A DNA stretch of 64,000 nucleotides. It comes from Pyrenula massariospora (lineage: Eukaryota; Ascomycota; Eurotiomycetes; Pyrenulales; Pyrenulaceae). Shown piece after piece: positions 22,871 through 34,235 of the stretch. The stretch lies in assembly GCA_021030905.1 (NCBI GenBank), contig JAGFMI010000009.1:310001-374000 (forward strand), given 5' to 3'. Position 1 is the stretch's first letter. Each line of letters opens with the position of its first letter. The notes under the pieces are model-generated. The model was not told the origin of the DNA. It saw only the letters and a program-made list of their open reading frames with translations, and did not search any database. Made by a program: the position numbers and the translations under genes.

Positions 22871-25444
22871 ATGATGATCATTAGAAAGTCTCGCTGGCAT
22901 GAGTCTGGTTGTCGACAACCCGATGTCTCGATCGTTGGCGGTGTACCTTGCTGTCAGCATTGCTTTGCCCTTGCCCCGCAAGAGGATCCAAAACCACCTG
23001 CCATCTCGTCCGCTTATCCGTGTTCTCAACCACAGTACCAAAACAAAAGGCTTATATGGCCAGCTGCAATATCAGATTGCTGTACGGTTCCTCTTGGAGA
23101 TGGTGAACAGAGTTTGACTCAAAGATCTTTGTCAGCCGAAGACGGAGTCACGCAGAATAATGCTGTATGCTTGACGTGTGATAAAGACCAAATTTCGGCG
23201 GGCAAGGAAGATGAAGAAATACGGCTCCTACGTCTCATGCCCGGGCATCAGGATAGTCCAATTCATGCTCATGTCGAAAAAATACGTTTACGGAGCACAT
23301 CTCGCGCCGCTTATGATGCGTTATCCTATACTTGGGCAGACAAATCCGATGGCCCTCCGAGATGCTCACCGATTTTCATCGGTCCATACTGGGATATACA
23401 GTATTTGACAACTGGCTGTTCTCAGGCTCTCCAGGCCCTCCGCGAGCCGCAATCTGAAAGACTATTGTGGGTGGACCAGATATGCATTGACCAGGAAAGC
23501 GCAGAAGACAAGACTCGTCAGACCGCATTAATCCGCGATATATACTTGAACGCGTCCAAGGTCATCGCTTACGTTGGTCCAGCGACAGCAGACAGTGACG
23601 TGGCGCTAACATTTCTGCAAAGCGCCGCTTCTGACTCGTTGAGATCCGGTGAAGCTGCGACTCTTGATCAAGGATCCCAAGATGCGTTGCGGGCCTTTTT
23701 CCAGCGTCCATATTTCTCAAGGTTATGGGTGGTCCAAGAAGTGCTTCTCGCTCGACACTTAGAGATTGTTTGCGGTCAAAGCTCCATGATATGGCCTGCA
23801 TGGCCTTACGAGCCCGACTTCTCCGAAGTCCAAGCTCCGACATGGTTGTTTGCTCGTAATTGGTGGTATGAGCATAAAGGCCGTGACCTGCTGCGGCTAT
23901 TAATCAAGGCCTCTTCTTACAAATGCTCAGACCCGAGGGATAAGATCTTTGGAATCCTTGGCTTGATTGACGAAGATGGTCTTAAACCAGACTACAGATT
24001 ATCAATCGAAGACGTTTATACTGGAGTCACGGCGTACTTAATCAGAGCTTGGCGTGACCTTGAAGTTCTGGGGCTTGCAGGTGTAGGAAAGAAGAGTTTT
24101 GATCTACCATCATGGGTTCCTGACTGGTCTCAGTATCTCCAGCAGCGGATCCCGCAATGCCCATCTCGTTCGGAGGAGTATAGGGAGGATGCGCTTAACA
24201 TGGCGATCCCAATCTGCTTCGATGACATTTGGACGAGCAATACAGAACTGCAAATTGATCTAGAGACAAGGATACTACCGATCCGGGCCATCAAGCTCTG
24301 CCAGATATGGGAAGACAATGTCCGCAGCAAGAACCAAATCAACTTTGTCTTGCCTAGGGGTCAGCGTGGCAACCTGATCGTCAGCATACCGGATGATATA
24401 AGCATCGAGGAAAATGACGCGGTCTTCCTGTTACAAGAATGGAACCAACCCGTCCTTCTCCGAGCTCAAACTGAGCCAAGTTCATTCTCACTAGTATGCA
24501 TCTGCGCTTTGTCTGTTGGACCTCCACTGGATGGAACCTTGTGGCTCATGCCTTGGGATCATATGATAGTCGCAGGTAGGATCCAAGTCTCAAGGCTGTC
24601 TCTTGAGCAAGAAGATTCGATTTTACATCTTCACTCAAAGATCAACGATATTTGCCTGGGAGACTCTCGATTCTGCGTCACAGGTTCAAAGACACCGGCC
24701 CCATCCCCAGATGCACGCGCTGAAGTATTGAACTTTATTCGTGCAGACTTCCGCCGCCTCGAATCAGACCTAAAGTCCCAGTGGGAGGACCTCGATCACC
24801 AGCTGGGATGGATGTTCCTCGACCAAACCGCCGCGTGGAGATTCTTCCATAGCCTCCGCTATGACAAACCGCAGCCAGTGCTCCGAGGTGAGGGTCCCAT
24901 GCCAATAAACGATTCTCAAATGGCCAATCTCGATTTTCACTATAGTGAGAAGTTTCCCACGACCTACCGGTGGAATCTTCTTAAGTTCTGCCGGTCTTTC
25001 TTACGGACCGTAAGGAAGCCGAATGCTGAGGAGACATGGACACCCGTGCATGCGCGGTTGAAGGACAGCGTTAAAGAGATTCGGAGGTGGGCGGAGGTCA
25101 CTGAACAGCTCATGAGGGTATTTGAGTATTCCCAAGGTATGCTGGGAGAAGGCTGGGTTGGCTTTCCTGGTGCAGATCTCCCAGAGCGATGGCACGCACA
25201 TTGGATGAACCCGAATCACGAAACAGCAGGTGACATGCATGGAGAAACAGACCAGGGCTTAGAGACGCAGCCTGTTTGGAGCTGGAGAGCATTCCGAGAG
25301 TCTCTAGAAATTCGGGAGAAGATTTGGAACGTTGAAATACCTGAGCCGCTGAACCCGTTGACGCAAAGCAATATATCTGTGCGCATGGGGCTCAGGGCTC
25401 TTGGGCTGGAGCTGGAGCAGGAGCTAGCCATCAGCATCACTTGA
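22871..25444 (+). CDS. HET-domain protein with N-terminal Cys motif
   Basis: 857 aa from the first ATG (22871); the open frame extends 11 codons further 5' only to a TTG. An N-terminal block, CRQPDVSIVGGVPCCQHC, is the short zinc-knuckle-like motif that precedes many HET domains. The HET domain covers about residues 145-320: YDALSYTW, LLWVDQICIDQ, IRDIYLNASKVIAYVG and RPYFSRLWVVQEVLLA. CSDPRDKIFGILGLI and LPSWVPDWSQ follow. The long C-terminal region (about residues 450-857) is Trp rich and has no domain I recognise; it may act as a sensor or regulatory part. The role is inferred from family knowledge: allorecognition-linked cell death. Confidence 0.9.
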   Translation: MMIIRKSRWHESGCRQPDVSIVGGVPCCQHCFALAPQEDPKPPAISSAYPCSQPQYQNKRLIWPAAISDCCTVPLGDGEQSLTQRSLSAEDGVTQNNAVCLTCDKDQISAGKEDEEIRLLRLMPGHQDSPIHAHVEKIRLRSTSRAAYDALSYTWADKSDGPPRCSPIFIGPYWDIQYLTTGCSQALQALREPQSERLLWVDQICIDQESAEDKTRQTALIRDIYLNASKVIAYVGPATADSDVALTFLQSAASDSLRSGEAATLDQGSQDALRAFFQRPYFSRLWVVQEVLLARHLEIVCGQSSMIWPAWPYEPDFSEVQAPTWLFARNWWYEHKGRDLLRLLIKASSYKCSDPRDKIFGILGLIDEDGLKPDYRLSIEDVYTGVTAYLIRAWRDLEVLGLAGVGKKSFDLPSWVPDWSQYLQQRIPQCPSRSEEYREDALNMAIPICFDDIWTSNTELQIDLETRILPIRAIKLCQIWEDNVRSKNQINFVLPRGQRGNLIVSIPDDISIEENDAVFLLQEWNQPVLLRAQTEPSSFSLVCICALSVGPPLDGTLWLMPWDHMIVAGRIQVSRLSLEQEDSILHLHSKINDICLGDSRFCVTGSKTPAPSPDARAEVLNFIRADFRRLESDLKSQWEDLDHQLGWMFLDQTAAWRFFHSLRYDKPQPVLRGEGPMPINDSQMANLDFHYSEKFPTTYRWNLLKFCRSFLRTVRKPNAEETWTPVHARLKDSVKEIRRWAEVTEQLMRVFEYSQGMLGEGWVGFPGADLPERWHAHWMNPNHETAGDMHGETDQGLETQPVWSWRAFRESLEIREKIWNVEIPEPLNPLTQSNISVRMGLRALGLELEQELAISIT

Positions 25445-26129
25445 AAACGTGAATAATATACTGAAACCGGATAGAGTGGTCACTTCACTGAGATGAATTC
25501 AACGCACTACTTTGTGTTCTGCAAGCTGCGATTTCCCAAGCAGGAACTATGTGTTGCCAGGGGCACCGAAGATCGTCCACTACGACCTAAGAGAGCTCAC
25601 CGAAGAGCCAATGGGATCAGCCCTATGGGTGGTCTTCTGTAGCGTGTGAACCTACCATGAGCTATATAGCTGAGATGGAGAGAGGAGACTAAGCCCATAT
25701 TGAATCTTGTTAAGTCGAGCTGTAAAGCTGTCCAGACTTAATGAGGACGTAAGGTACTGACTTGAGCCTTATGACGAGGATAACAATTTGCAGCTAAGGA
25801 TCGACTGGGATGCCTTCGAGGCACAAGTAGGCTAGAAGTTGGAAAGGAAACGTCGCTGAGGTGTAGAGGCTATGTCGCACCTAGCATCTTTCGACGTTGA
25901 CATTCACCGAGGAGGAGATAGGTCTCTAGGATAGACGTCTGTAATTCGTAGATTCAGCCGCCTCCACACAATGTCTAATAAGGAAGGGGAAAGAGGAACT
26001 CGAAAAGCTCCGCAACATAAGTAGAACGTTGCACTCGATGGTGCGAGACAGCGCAACTGCGAGTGACCATATAGTACGACCATGAGGGAGGAGATTCTTA
26101 GTAAACACGGATTTAGAAACAGGAGCGAC
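25445..26129. other. Convergent 3' spacer
   Basis: Lies between the second HET gene and the convergent STAND gene. No supported gene; only short frames. Confidence 0.5.
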
Positions 26130-29100
26130 TTATTCCGAGTCTATGGTTGGATTGCCACTAGATTTAATCAGATCCAGCACGTCAAGTACCTTTCTTTCAG
26201 AGTCAACCCCAGAGCCAAGCTCGGAATCAAGCTCAGATTCATCATCATCATCATCATTATCATCTTCTTCTTCTTCTTCTGATTTAGGAACGTATATCCT
26301 GCGGTTCCGTAGGAACCTGCTTGTTCTCCGTGTAGACTCAGTTCGCGCACCCCAGGACCGAAGGAGCCCTTCCATCTTGTTGTAGCCTTTGAGAATAGCC
26401 ATAGATAATGGAGTCCGAGAATCCTTATTTTGCAGCGAGGACTCAGCTCCAGCATTAAGGAGCAGCTTCGCATACCAAATATTGTCTTCACACACAGCAT
26501 AATGAAGCGGGGTCATTCCGTAGACGTCCTGCCAATCAATGTCCACACGAGGGTCACGTAGCACAAGAGCGAGAGCTTCACCGTCGATAGACTGGGATCT
26601 AGCTAGTCTATGGAGCATAGTAACTCCATCGGAGTTTTTATCGCAAGGGTCTGCTCCGCGCTCCAATAAAGAACCTACCACCCATGTAGGCTGCATTAAC
26701 GCAACGCAGAGCGGAGTGTAGCCTTCGTCATCATGAATATTGGGATCAGCGTTGCATTCAAGAAGGTTGTCTGCTGCCAGTCCATCTCTTTCCCAGGCTG
26801 CTATGAGTAAGGCAGTTTCACCGTCTTCGCTTTTCACGTTCACACTGCATCTGTGATCGAGTAGTGTCTTCAAAATCTGCTTCCCTACATACGTCTCGCC
26901 CACTCCACGATATAGGTGCGTTCCCCAGGGCTCTTTAGGGGCTTCCTCGTCTCGTGGCCACCGGGCGCCGGCGCGAAGTAATAGATCTAACACCTCCACC
27001 TGCCCTTTGATGACGGCATCGGCCACGGCACAGGGACCTTTGTGGTGAGGCTCATTAGGATCCGCGCCAGCTGCTAGAAGGAGGCGCAAAATATTCGTCG
27101 CCGACGTAACGGATGTCGACGTTGCATCCATGTCGTACTCAAAAGGGAGTTGATGTACAACGTATGGCACCAGCATGCTCTGAGCTAAGTCATCAAGGCC
27201 TGCGGCGAGAAGTATTTGAAGTGTATCCACGTTCTTAGAGACAAGATTCAACAAGTCCTGGTTCCATACTATCTTCGATATGTCTGCACCATAATCAAGT
27301 AGAAGTTGAACCATAGTAGGATCCTTGGCGTATATAGCATAATTGATTGGTACCTCGCGGCAGGACCATAAAGCCATGTGATCGTCCTCCTCCCCGTGAT
27401 CCCCGACGAAAATGGTGTTGACATCTGCTCCAGATTTGACCAGCAGAGTGGCTGTCTTCATGCTGTTCGAAATCAGAGCCAGAGCCAGTAGAGGCGTACC
27501 AGAATCATCCCTTTGATTGATAGTCCGAAATCCTGCGGCTAGCCAGTGCTCAAGCGCACGGGGAAATCCCAAACAACAAATTCCAATCACTGCTGAATAA
27601 TTAAGCTCGACCGGCTCATCCGTATCTGATAGACAGCATGTAGACTCGCGCCACCTGTCATAGGATGTAGAAGATTTGTTGGGTTCGCCAAAGAAGCGTA
27701 TAATTATTTCAAATAGGTCATCACTGAGCTCATAGCCACAGTCCTCGTTGCAGTGCAGATACCAAAACTGGTGTGCATAAATTAGTAATGGCTTTAGAGC
27801 TCCGACGTCTACATGTGTAGCTTGATCCTGTCCTTGCTCCTCATTTCGAAGCTCACCCTCAGAGTTGCAAATCTCACAGGTGTACAGACCTGTGTAAGCA
27901 GATTGTGCAATGTTCAAATTTGGATCTAGAAGGACATTGAGAGAGACTTTGGCAATTTTGCTCCTAGTCACGCCGAGCTGCCATTTCGCTTCAAAGAATT
28001 CTTGAACAGACAAGTGGCAGAAACGACAGTAGCCAGTTGTTGAGTCCAGCACCAATAAATTTCGACATGCTGCGAGTAGGCTATCAATGTCAACATCCAC
28101 AGGTGACAGCTCGCTCGAATCGGGGTCTTGACAGACTGCAGCAACAAGAGTAGATTCATCAAGAGGTCGACAAGCGCCCATGATCCATTGGAAAGCACGC
28201 TCCACTATTAGCGGAGTGCTTCCAGGTTCTTCGCATATCTGCTTGTAGATTTCTTCATATGCCTTGGTGAGTGAAGTCGGCAGCATCCCAAGACGATCCT
28301 TGATGTCGCGCTCGAACTTTAACTGAAACAGTTGATCAACCTGAAGAGCAGCCCACTGAAACATTCCGTCGCTTTTCTCGAGGAGGCGCTCTTTTACCAT
28401 GGTTTTCGTGTCGGCGGAAATCTTTCGCTGCCACTGGACATTCTTCTCAATTCTCTCTTCCACATACTTTGCGATGTCGTCGCTGTTGTCTTTGGCTTGA
28501 ATCTCGACTCGAGGACCCTTACAGAACTGCAATCGAATATCGTCATCAGCACGACTTGATACAAGAATTTTAACAGGGTTTTGAGACATTTGGAGAAGGC
28601 TATCGAAGCTCTGGATCAAAGCGTGGCGTTTGCTGGCGTCACACTCGTCTAGCGCATCAAGTATCAAGGTGGACTGAGGATAAATGCAGGCGTAATCTAA
28701 CAGTAGCTTCAGACATTGATCGACGTCAAGGAGCCCAGCTGACAGCCCCGTTGCTTCATGGCGTCTGTAGGTTTCTATAGCTGTGGGCTGCAATATGAAG
28801 CCTGCTCTCGATAGGGAAAGCTGTCTAACGAAGCTGCGGAGGACTGCAGCCGGTTCATTTCGCTCTGTATCATTTCGGTCACAATAGAAATAGGCAAGTG
28901 CTTCATCTTCCGGGGTATTGCTGATTGAATCATCAACAGCTATAGAGGTAAGCTTTGTCTTTCCCGCGCCGGCTACCATTCTGATTAGTAGTTTCTTAGA
29001 ATTCAATGTGCTGGGCAGACGTACGGATCCCATGCAACCAAAGAAGCATCGATGTTTTAGACTCTTGCCATTGTTGGTAACTTGGGTGCTTCAGAAACCA

Positions 29101-30375
29101 GGTTCCTGTACCAGGTGTACGGCCAGCCTTCGCGCTCGAGTGAATCTTGTCGTATTCTACTCTTGACATCCATTGCAGTATTTTAATTCGATCAGCTGCA
29201 GCGATTGACTGGTCTATCCTGGACACATTCAAGACGATCCGATTGAGTGGAGCATGCATATCTTGCATCAGCTTCTCTAATTTCGTGGCTTTGTCTCCTA
29301 GGCTCTGCTGCCACTCATGACAGTGCATGCGGTAATAATTTTCAAATGCAGCCTGAACTTCGTCCAAGATGGGCTGACTTTTGTTGCGAAATTCCAATAC
29401 GGTCTCCGGGTTGAAAAGTGCATGCACTGCTCTTGCCAAGCCATTCATGTTGTACAGCTGGATTGCACGGCTCATGAACCGGAGCATAACTTCAAAGAGT
29501 TTAATGAAAGCGTTTTCTAATCCGTTTGTCAATTCATAGGAGGGTATCATAGCCCTTGTAGAAGCTATGAATATTTCGTATATCCTGCAACGAGTCGCAA
29601 TGAATGCAATCCTTTCGGAACCTACGAGTAAGGCACCCATTTGATCGCGACTGGCTGATGCTACCTTTGCACGTTCAGTAGGCTTCAATAAGCCTGGAAA
29701 ATAGTGACTAACCTGAAGACACGTCCTAATAACTATCCATGGTAGTGTGATGTGGATGGGATCAATGGCGGTAGCCAGATCTCCAGCTTGTTTAAATTTA
29801 TCAAGCCATTGAAGAGCATCATCTGCGGTATCCCGCAAAACGAACTCTTTCCCACCAATGATGATTTTAATCCTCTTTCGTTCGCATTCCTGTCGCTTGT
29901 TGCGAATGGACTCATTGATCTGACTCAGAAAGAGTGCTCCAGAGCTATCGCTCGCCGGAGAGCCCACATGATTTAGAAGGCTTGATCTTTCCTTCTCTGT
30001 GAGCGAGTTCAAGGCTGCCGCCCACGCATTTCTCATTATATCCAATCCATCCTTTTCACTTAGTGAAAGTCTCCGATCCGTACTTGTAGATGGCATATGT
30101 TCCTTGTTCTCTGAGCCAAACGTTTTAGGCTGATGTTCTGAGGGAGCCGATCGAGGGGAAGAAGACGAAACGTTAAGGGGGTTCGAGAAAATTCGATCGA
30201 AAGGGGTCGTCGGTGCATGGTGTGGTGTGTCGACAACTTCTTGAGATTTCGCAGCCGGAAAAGTATTCAAATTTGCCAGTTGGGGCGTGGCAGGAGATAT
30301 AGCTAAAAGCGTACTCGAATTCCCGGAACTACGCGTGTTATCAGACAATGTGGGATCGATTCTTTTTCGTAGCAT
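26130..30375 (-). CDS. NACHT-ankyrin STAND (NLR-like) protein
   Basis: Exons 30375-29025 and 28972-26130, 1397 aa. The 52-nt intron (donor ATCC|GTACGT, acceptor ATGGTAG|CC) falls inside the P-loop: splicing gives WLHGIPGAGKT at about residues 446-456. Without splicing the frame ends shortly after WLHGIR, and the downstream frame starts with a false Met. Residues 1-110 are disordered. About 110-440 form the helical N-terminal region common to fungal NACHT-ankyrin proteins, with ILQWMSRVEYDKIH and GTGTWFLKHPSYQQW just before the P-loop. Walker B is LILDALDECD (about 553-562), then VKILVSSRADDD. The winged-helix region follows, then ankyrin repeats from about residue 950 to 1330. An acidic tail (EEEEEDDNDDDDDESE) is encoded by a trinucleotide-rich tract at 26236-26281. 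Expected role: ligand-sensing ATPase switch in non-self recognition. Confidence 0.9.
26236..26281. repeat. In-frame ATC/TTC trinucleotide tract
   Basis: The + strand shows runs of CATCAT and TTCTTC that encode the Asp/Glu-rich tail of the NACHT-ankyrin protein. It is a coding microsatellite, likely variable in length. Confidence 0.65.
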
Positions 30376-31450
30376 GGTTGGGCAACAACTTGGCGCTGCT
30401 GAAGAAGGACTTGAGCCGATCCCTTGTTCGTGGTGTCCTAGGAAGCACTTCCATATCGCTTATGTACTTCGTACCATACCCAGATCCTCAACATGACTTG
30501 CAAGCCTGCCATGTATAGACATAGGGAGGTCCTATGCAATGCCGCTGCCACTCTTCGCGACCTTGCGTAGCGTCGTTCAAGCGCTTGAGGAGTCAGAATG
30601 TCTTTTCGCCAGCCCTACCATACCTTGAGGACTACAAATGTCCTCCAAAGCATTAGCTGGGGCATTGTAAAAGAGTTCGCAGTAAGTCTGCACGGTTGTC
30701 TCCGAGATCTTGCAAGCGTTGCTAAAAAGAGCACAGGGTTCGAGATCAGGCTGAGGAGGAAGCACCATCTCCCCAAGGCACCAGCCTTGTGGCGAATTCT
30801 CATCTGCATGCTGCATAAGCCGCATATTTGAATACCCGCTTCATTAAGCAGCGAGTTGGAGACTTTGACACCTTTGCGACTAGAGCTCTAAAGAGTGCAA
30901 TGTCGTTAAATCCGCCAATAACGTTAACGAGGCGGATGAGTAGAGAGAGAAAAGCCAGCGCTTTGGACTAAGCTTGTCCTAGCTAGCAGTTAGCCGGATC
31001 TGACAGCCTAACAACTTTGCCGATTAACGGGACTCTCAAGAAGTATTGGCTCCGCGTTCACCCTTAATAGCTTCACATCAGATAAGTTGTATTCTCAGGC
31101 TATATCAGTGTGCGGTAGTAGGAATTTCAAAGCACTATCTAGAGCAATGACTGGCTCCCACTGCATTGGCCGCTCACGCTTTTCCGACCGTACCCCATCT
31201 GACATACTTGAAAGCCTCCTGCCTCCTCACTTCTCACCATGACTCTTCTTGTATTTTAACACCAGTCGTCCAACAACTACTAGTCATGTTCCTCATAACA
31301 TGAGCATTTGCCCGCATATAATGGCATAAATGGCCCAAAATGACCGATCTTTCCACCTTATCTTTCGAGTCTATGTCTCGCCATGTCCCTCTTTGCGCCA
31401 ACCACACCTATCATTCCCAGCTTCTCACCACTCCTCCCCTCTCTATCACC
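30376..31450. other. Intergenic; possible small coding remnant
   Basis: Upstream of the STAND gene. On the minus strand, 30825-30577 encodes a stretch with four Cys that ends soon after IC (for example KISETTVQTYCELFYN, then ANALEDIC). It might be an exon or remnant of a secreted protein, but there is no start with a signal peptide in the same frame. Nothing else seen. Confidence 0.35.
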
Positions 31451-31960
31451 CTAAACCGTGATGAACACCCCGAAGCTCATGACGATAAACCCGACAATGA
31501 GCAAAATATCAAAGCCGTTATTCACAGGCGTCTGAGTGTCTTTCCTAATCCGAAACTCTCCCACAATCCCCTGCGAGAAGTTTAACGGTGCTTGCTGAAT
31601 AGCCACCGCTGTCAGATTGCCGCAGGCTTGGTTCAGTGCCTGGTCTTTAATGAGAGGTAGGAGAGTCTTCGTCGCACCATCGAGAATGCCGGATGCGTGA
31701 TCAGTGCCCCAGGGGGAGTTTTGCTGGAAGGCGGCGCGGAAAGTAGAATTTGTACCAATGGTGGAGAGGTTGGCAACGGTAGCGTAGGAAAGGCAATTTG
31801 GGGCTATAGGGTTTGTTTGGCGGGGGTAGAGGGCTGGGATTTTGAGATGGACCGGGAAGAGGTTATCGACGGTGGGTGAGGCGGAGACTGCTTGTAGGAG
31901 GACTGATAGGAAGACAGGAATGAGGAGAATTGGTGATGGGAAACGAGCTGTGAAGTGCAT
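31451..31960 (-). CDS. Small secreted or surface-anchored protein
   Basis: 169 aa from the ATG at 31960; the open frame extends 22 codons further, but the signal peptide sits at this Met. Residues 1 to about 28 are a signal peptide (hydrophobic core ILLIPVFLSVLLQAVSA). The body has two cysteines (about 56 and 113) and several N-glycosylation sequons (NLS, NST, NLT, NFS). The last 20 residues are hydrophobic (FDILLIVGFIVMSFGVFITV), consistent with a GPI-signal or a C-terminal membrane anchor. A Pro-Arg-Gln after residue 45 could be a processing site. No family is recognised; I know similar-looking fungal hypotheticals of this size. Confidence 0.65.
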   Translation of the reverse strand: MHFTARFPSPILLIPVFLSVLLQAVSASPTVDNLFPVHLKIPALYPRQTNPIAPNCLSYATVANLSTIGTNSTFRAAFQQNSPWGTDHASGILDGATKTLLPLIKDQALNQACGNLTAVAIQQAPLNFSQGIVGEFRIRKDTQTPVNNGFDILLIVGFIVMSFGVFITV

Positions 31961-32646
31961 TTTGTCCTTCAACACGGTAGTGAAAATGTTCGGAAGAAGA
32001 TGGCACTCTAAATCAATGATATACAAAGGAGCGAAATGTGGCCAGCCACGACAAAAGCGAACGAAAGAGACAGTGGAGGGTCAAGGAAGATGGAAGGAGA
32101 GGAAAGAGTACTTCACCCCTGCAACAACAATCAGGTCTACAGGCGTTATATGTCACCCATCCTCAGGTCTAGACTCCTGTCACAGATGTGAGGCTCAAAC
32201 GTTGAACCGTTGATCTGGTGCACGATGATGCCTCGTTGGCCGATGATCAACGTCGCGGGTGGAGATTGATCTGGAGTTCTGAAGCACCAAACGTCTGGCC
32301 CTTGCTCCTTTCCGGCGAGCCAGCGCCAAGCCTTGGGAGATCAAAGAGATCACGTGGTCTACATGTCACGTGATTCATGCGTCGTTCAGAATTCAGACAG
32401 TTGAAAGAGAAGGAGGGCTTGAATTACTAAAGACGACGGAGAGCAGGTGCTCAGACAGGCAAATCTCGGTACTAAGCCGCCACAGCTGAGGGAAAGGGAG
32501 AGGGAGAGGGAGAGGGAGATAGGGACGGCAGGAGGAATATTGTCAATCCCACGAAAGACTCTTCACAAGCACACTGCATACGGCTGACACTCATGGGGCT
32601 TCGAGCATGCGGAAGTCTTTCTAGTATAGATTCTAGAGTTCAGATC
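31961..32646. other. Intergenic with a GGGAGA microsatellite
   Basis: No gene seen. A GGGAGA-type repeat lies at about 32489-32526. Confidence 0.5.
32489..32526. repeat. (GGGAGA)n microsatellite
   Basis: About six imperfect units of GGGAGA/GGGAAA directly visible. Confidence 0.8.
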
Positions 32647-33687
32647 TCAGTAACCCGCCTCATCTATCTCTTTCTCACTCCAATCCCACAGCTCCCTTGC
32701 CAATCGGTCATCCCGCGCCCACTTGCTTCCATCCTCCTCATTTGCTAGAGGTACATAATAGCAACCACTCCTTACCTCCTTCTTTTTCTCTCCTTTCTTT
32801 GCACTCACAGCCCAAAGCTGATTCAGTGCCCCATTCTCGACCGTCCGCAAAACTGGCGCAACGACCCAGCTCGCCACCCAACTTGCCCATGGATACCGAC
32901 TCATGAACGCGTTTCCCAAATTCGTCGTCACAGAGCCAGGGTGTATCGCTACCGACAAAATCTCTGGGTATCGTCTGGCGAGCTCGCGCGTAAAGAGTAT
33001 GTTGGCAAGTTTTGACTGGCCGTAGCGGCGCCAGGTGGACCATTCGGTCATGTCAGTGTTGACTGTCTCTAGTAGCAAGCCACCACCTGACGGTGCAAAG
33101 TTGTGGCCGCCAGAGGTGAGGTTGACAATTCGGACGTCTGTGTTGGGAAGCTTGGAAGTAGATTGTAGAGTTGGGAGGAGCAGTTTTGTGAACAGAAAAT
33201 GGCCCATGTGATTCACGCCAAATTGTCCTTCGTATCCATCCGCTGTGAGAAAGGGGGGTTGCGCCATGATCCCAGCATTATTGACGAGTACATCGAGGCG
33301 GTCGTGATGGGAGAGGAAGGTGTCGGCGGCTGCTTTGACGGATTTGAAGGAGGATAGATCAAGCTCAAGGAAAGAGATTTTCGCGGAAGGGTTGACGTGC
33401 TTGATATCAGCAATAGCCGAGAGGGATTTGGATTCAGACCGCGAGGCGCAGATTAAATGGGAAGGATTGTGTTTGGACAGTTGAAGGAGGGTCTCTTTGC
33501 CGAGGCCAACGTTGCCTAATTCGAATTTGAGGTCAAATCAGTTTCTGAAACTCTCGGTCGAGCAATATCAGGGGTTTATTTCTAGCAGCATACCGCCAGT
33601 AACAATAATAGTTTTTCCTGTTAGATCTGGTATCTCTGTTTCGGGGTCGAAGGAGTTCCAATCGAATATGGAGGCGAGGAGGACCAT
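32647..33687 (-). CDS. Short-chain dehydrogenase/reductase
   Basis: Exons 33687-33594 and 33515-32647, 320 aa. The intron (donor GGCG|GTATGC, acceptor AATTAG|GC) splits the cofactor loop: spliced it reads IIVTGGNVGLGKETLLQL (TGGNVGLG at residues 30-37). ASRS at 56-59 suggests NADP preference. LDLSSFKSV, VLVNNAGI (108-115) and NHMGHF follow. The catalytic set is Ser166 (NLTSGG), Tyr196 and Lys200 (YGQSK). HPGSVTTNLG is also present. This is the WWOX/retinol-dehydrogenase-like fungal SDR group; the substrate is unknown. It lies next to a dead P450 and upstream of a UbiA-family gene, so a role in a terpenoid-type pathway is possible but unproven. Confidence 0.86.
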
Positions 33688-34235
33688 TTTGGGACGACGT
33701 GGTCATGAACAACAGGAAACGGCTTGTGATAGGGTGTCAAAGAGACCAGCTCTTTGATAAAATCGTATAAACTTTCTGCGAGTTGGCTTCGACATCTTTG
33801 CGAAGGTTATGAGATGTCTGTGCAGGGCCTCCAGCCCATAGCGTTTCGGATGCACCTGAGGTCAACGCCCTTCAACGTTAGAGGCGACGTGGGGGGTTGC
33901 CAAATTCGGGAAAAGCTTGTACCTGGAACTTGGCGCGGGCGCGGAAATTCTTAGGCAATATCTGGATGCAGCCGGGGCAGCTTCCCCCCGCAAAAAGGCA
34001 CCCGCGATTTAATACACACTAAAGAGCAACCGGTTGTGTTTCTCTGCATTAGATTACTGACTTGGCCTGAATGAATTTGTACAGCTGATAAAGAGCATCT
34101 CAGTCTAAGTTTGTTGTTTTGGTCGTCAGATGTTTTGGCACATAAAGGCATTGGTCTGGAGTTTGTCGTTTGGTGATACTTGGATACGCCATGACTTCTA
34201 ATACGGAGCCTTGAGGGATATTCAAATTTCAAGAG
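33688..34235. other. Intergenic, no gene seen
   Basis: Spacer between the SDR promoter and the 3' end of the P450 relic. Nothing recognised. Confidence 0.5.

Noticed and set aside
28996-29033. Separate gene starts for the two long minus-strand frames of the NACHT protein
   Set aside because: The apparent Met at 29033 lies upstream of an intron acceptor; splicing joins both frames through an intact P-loop.
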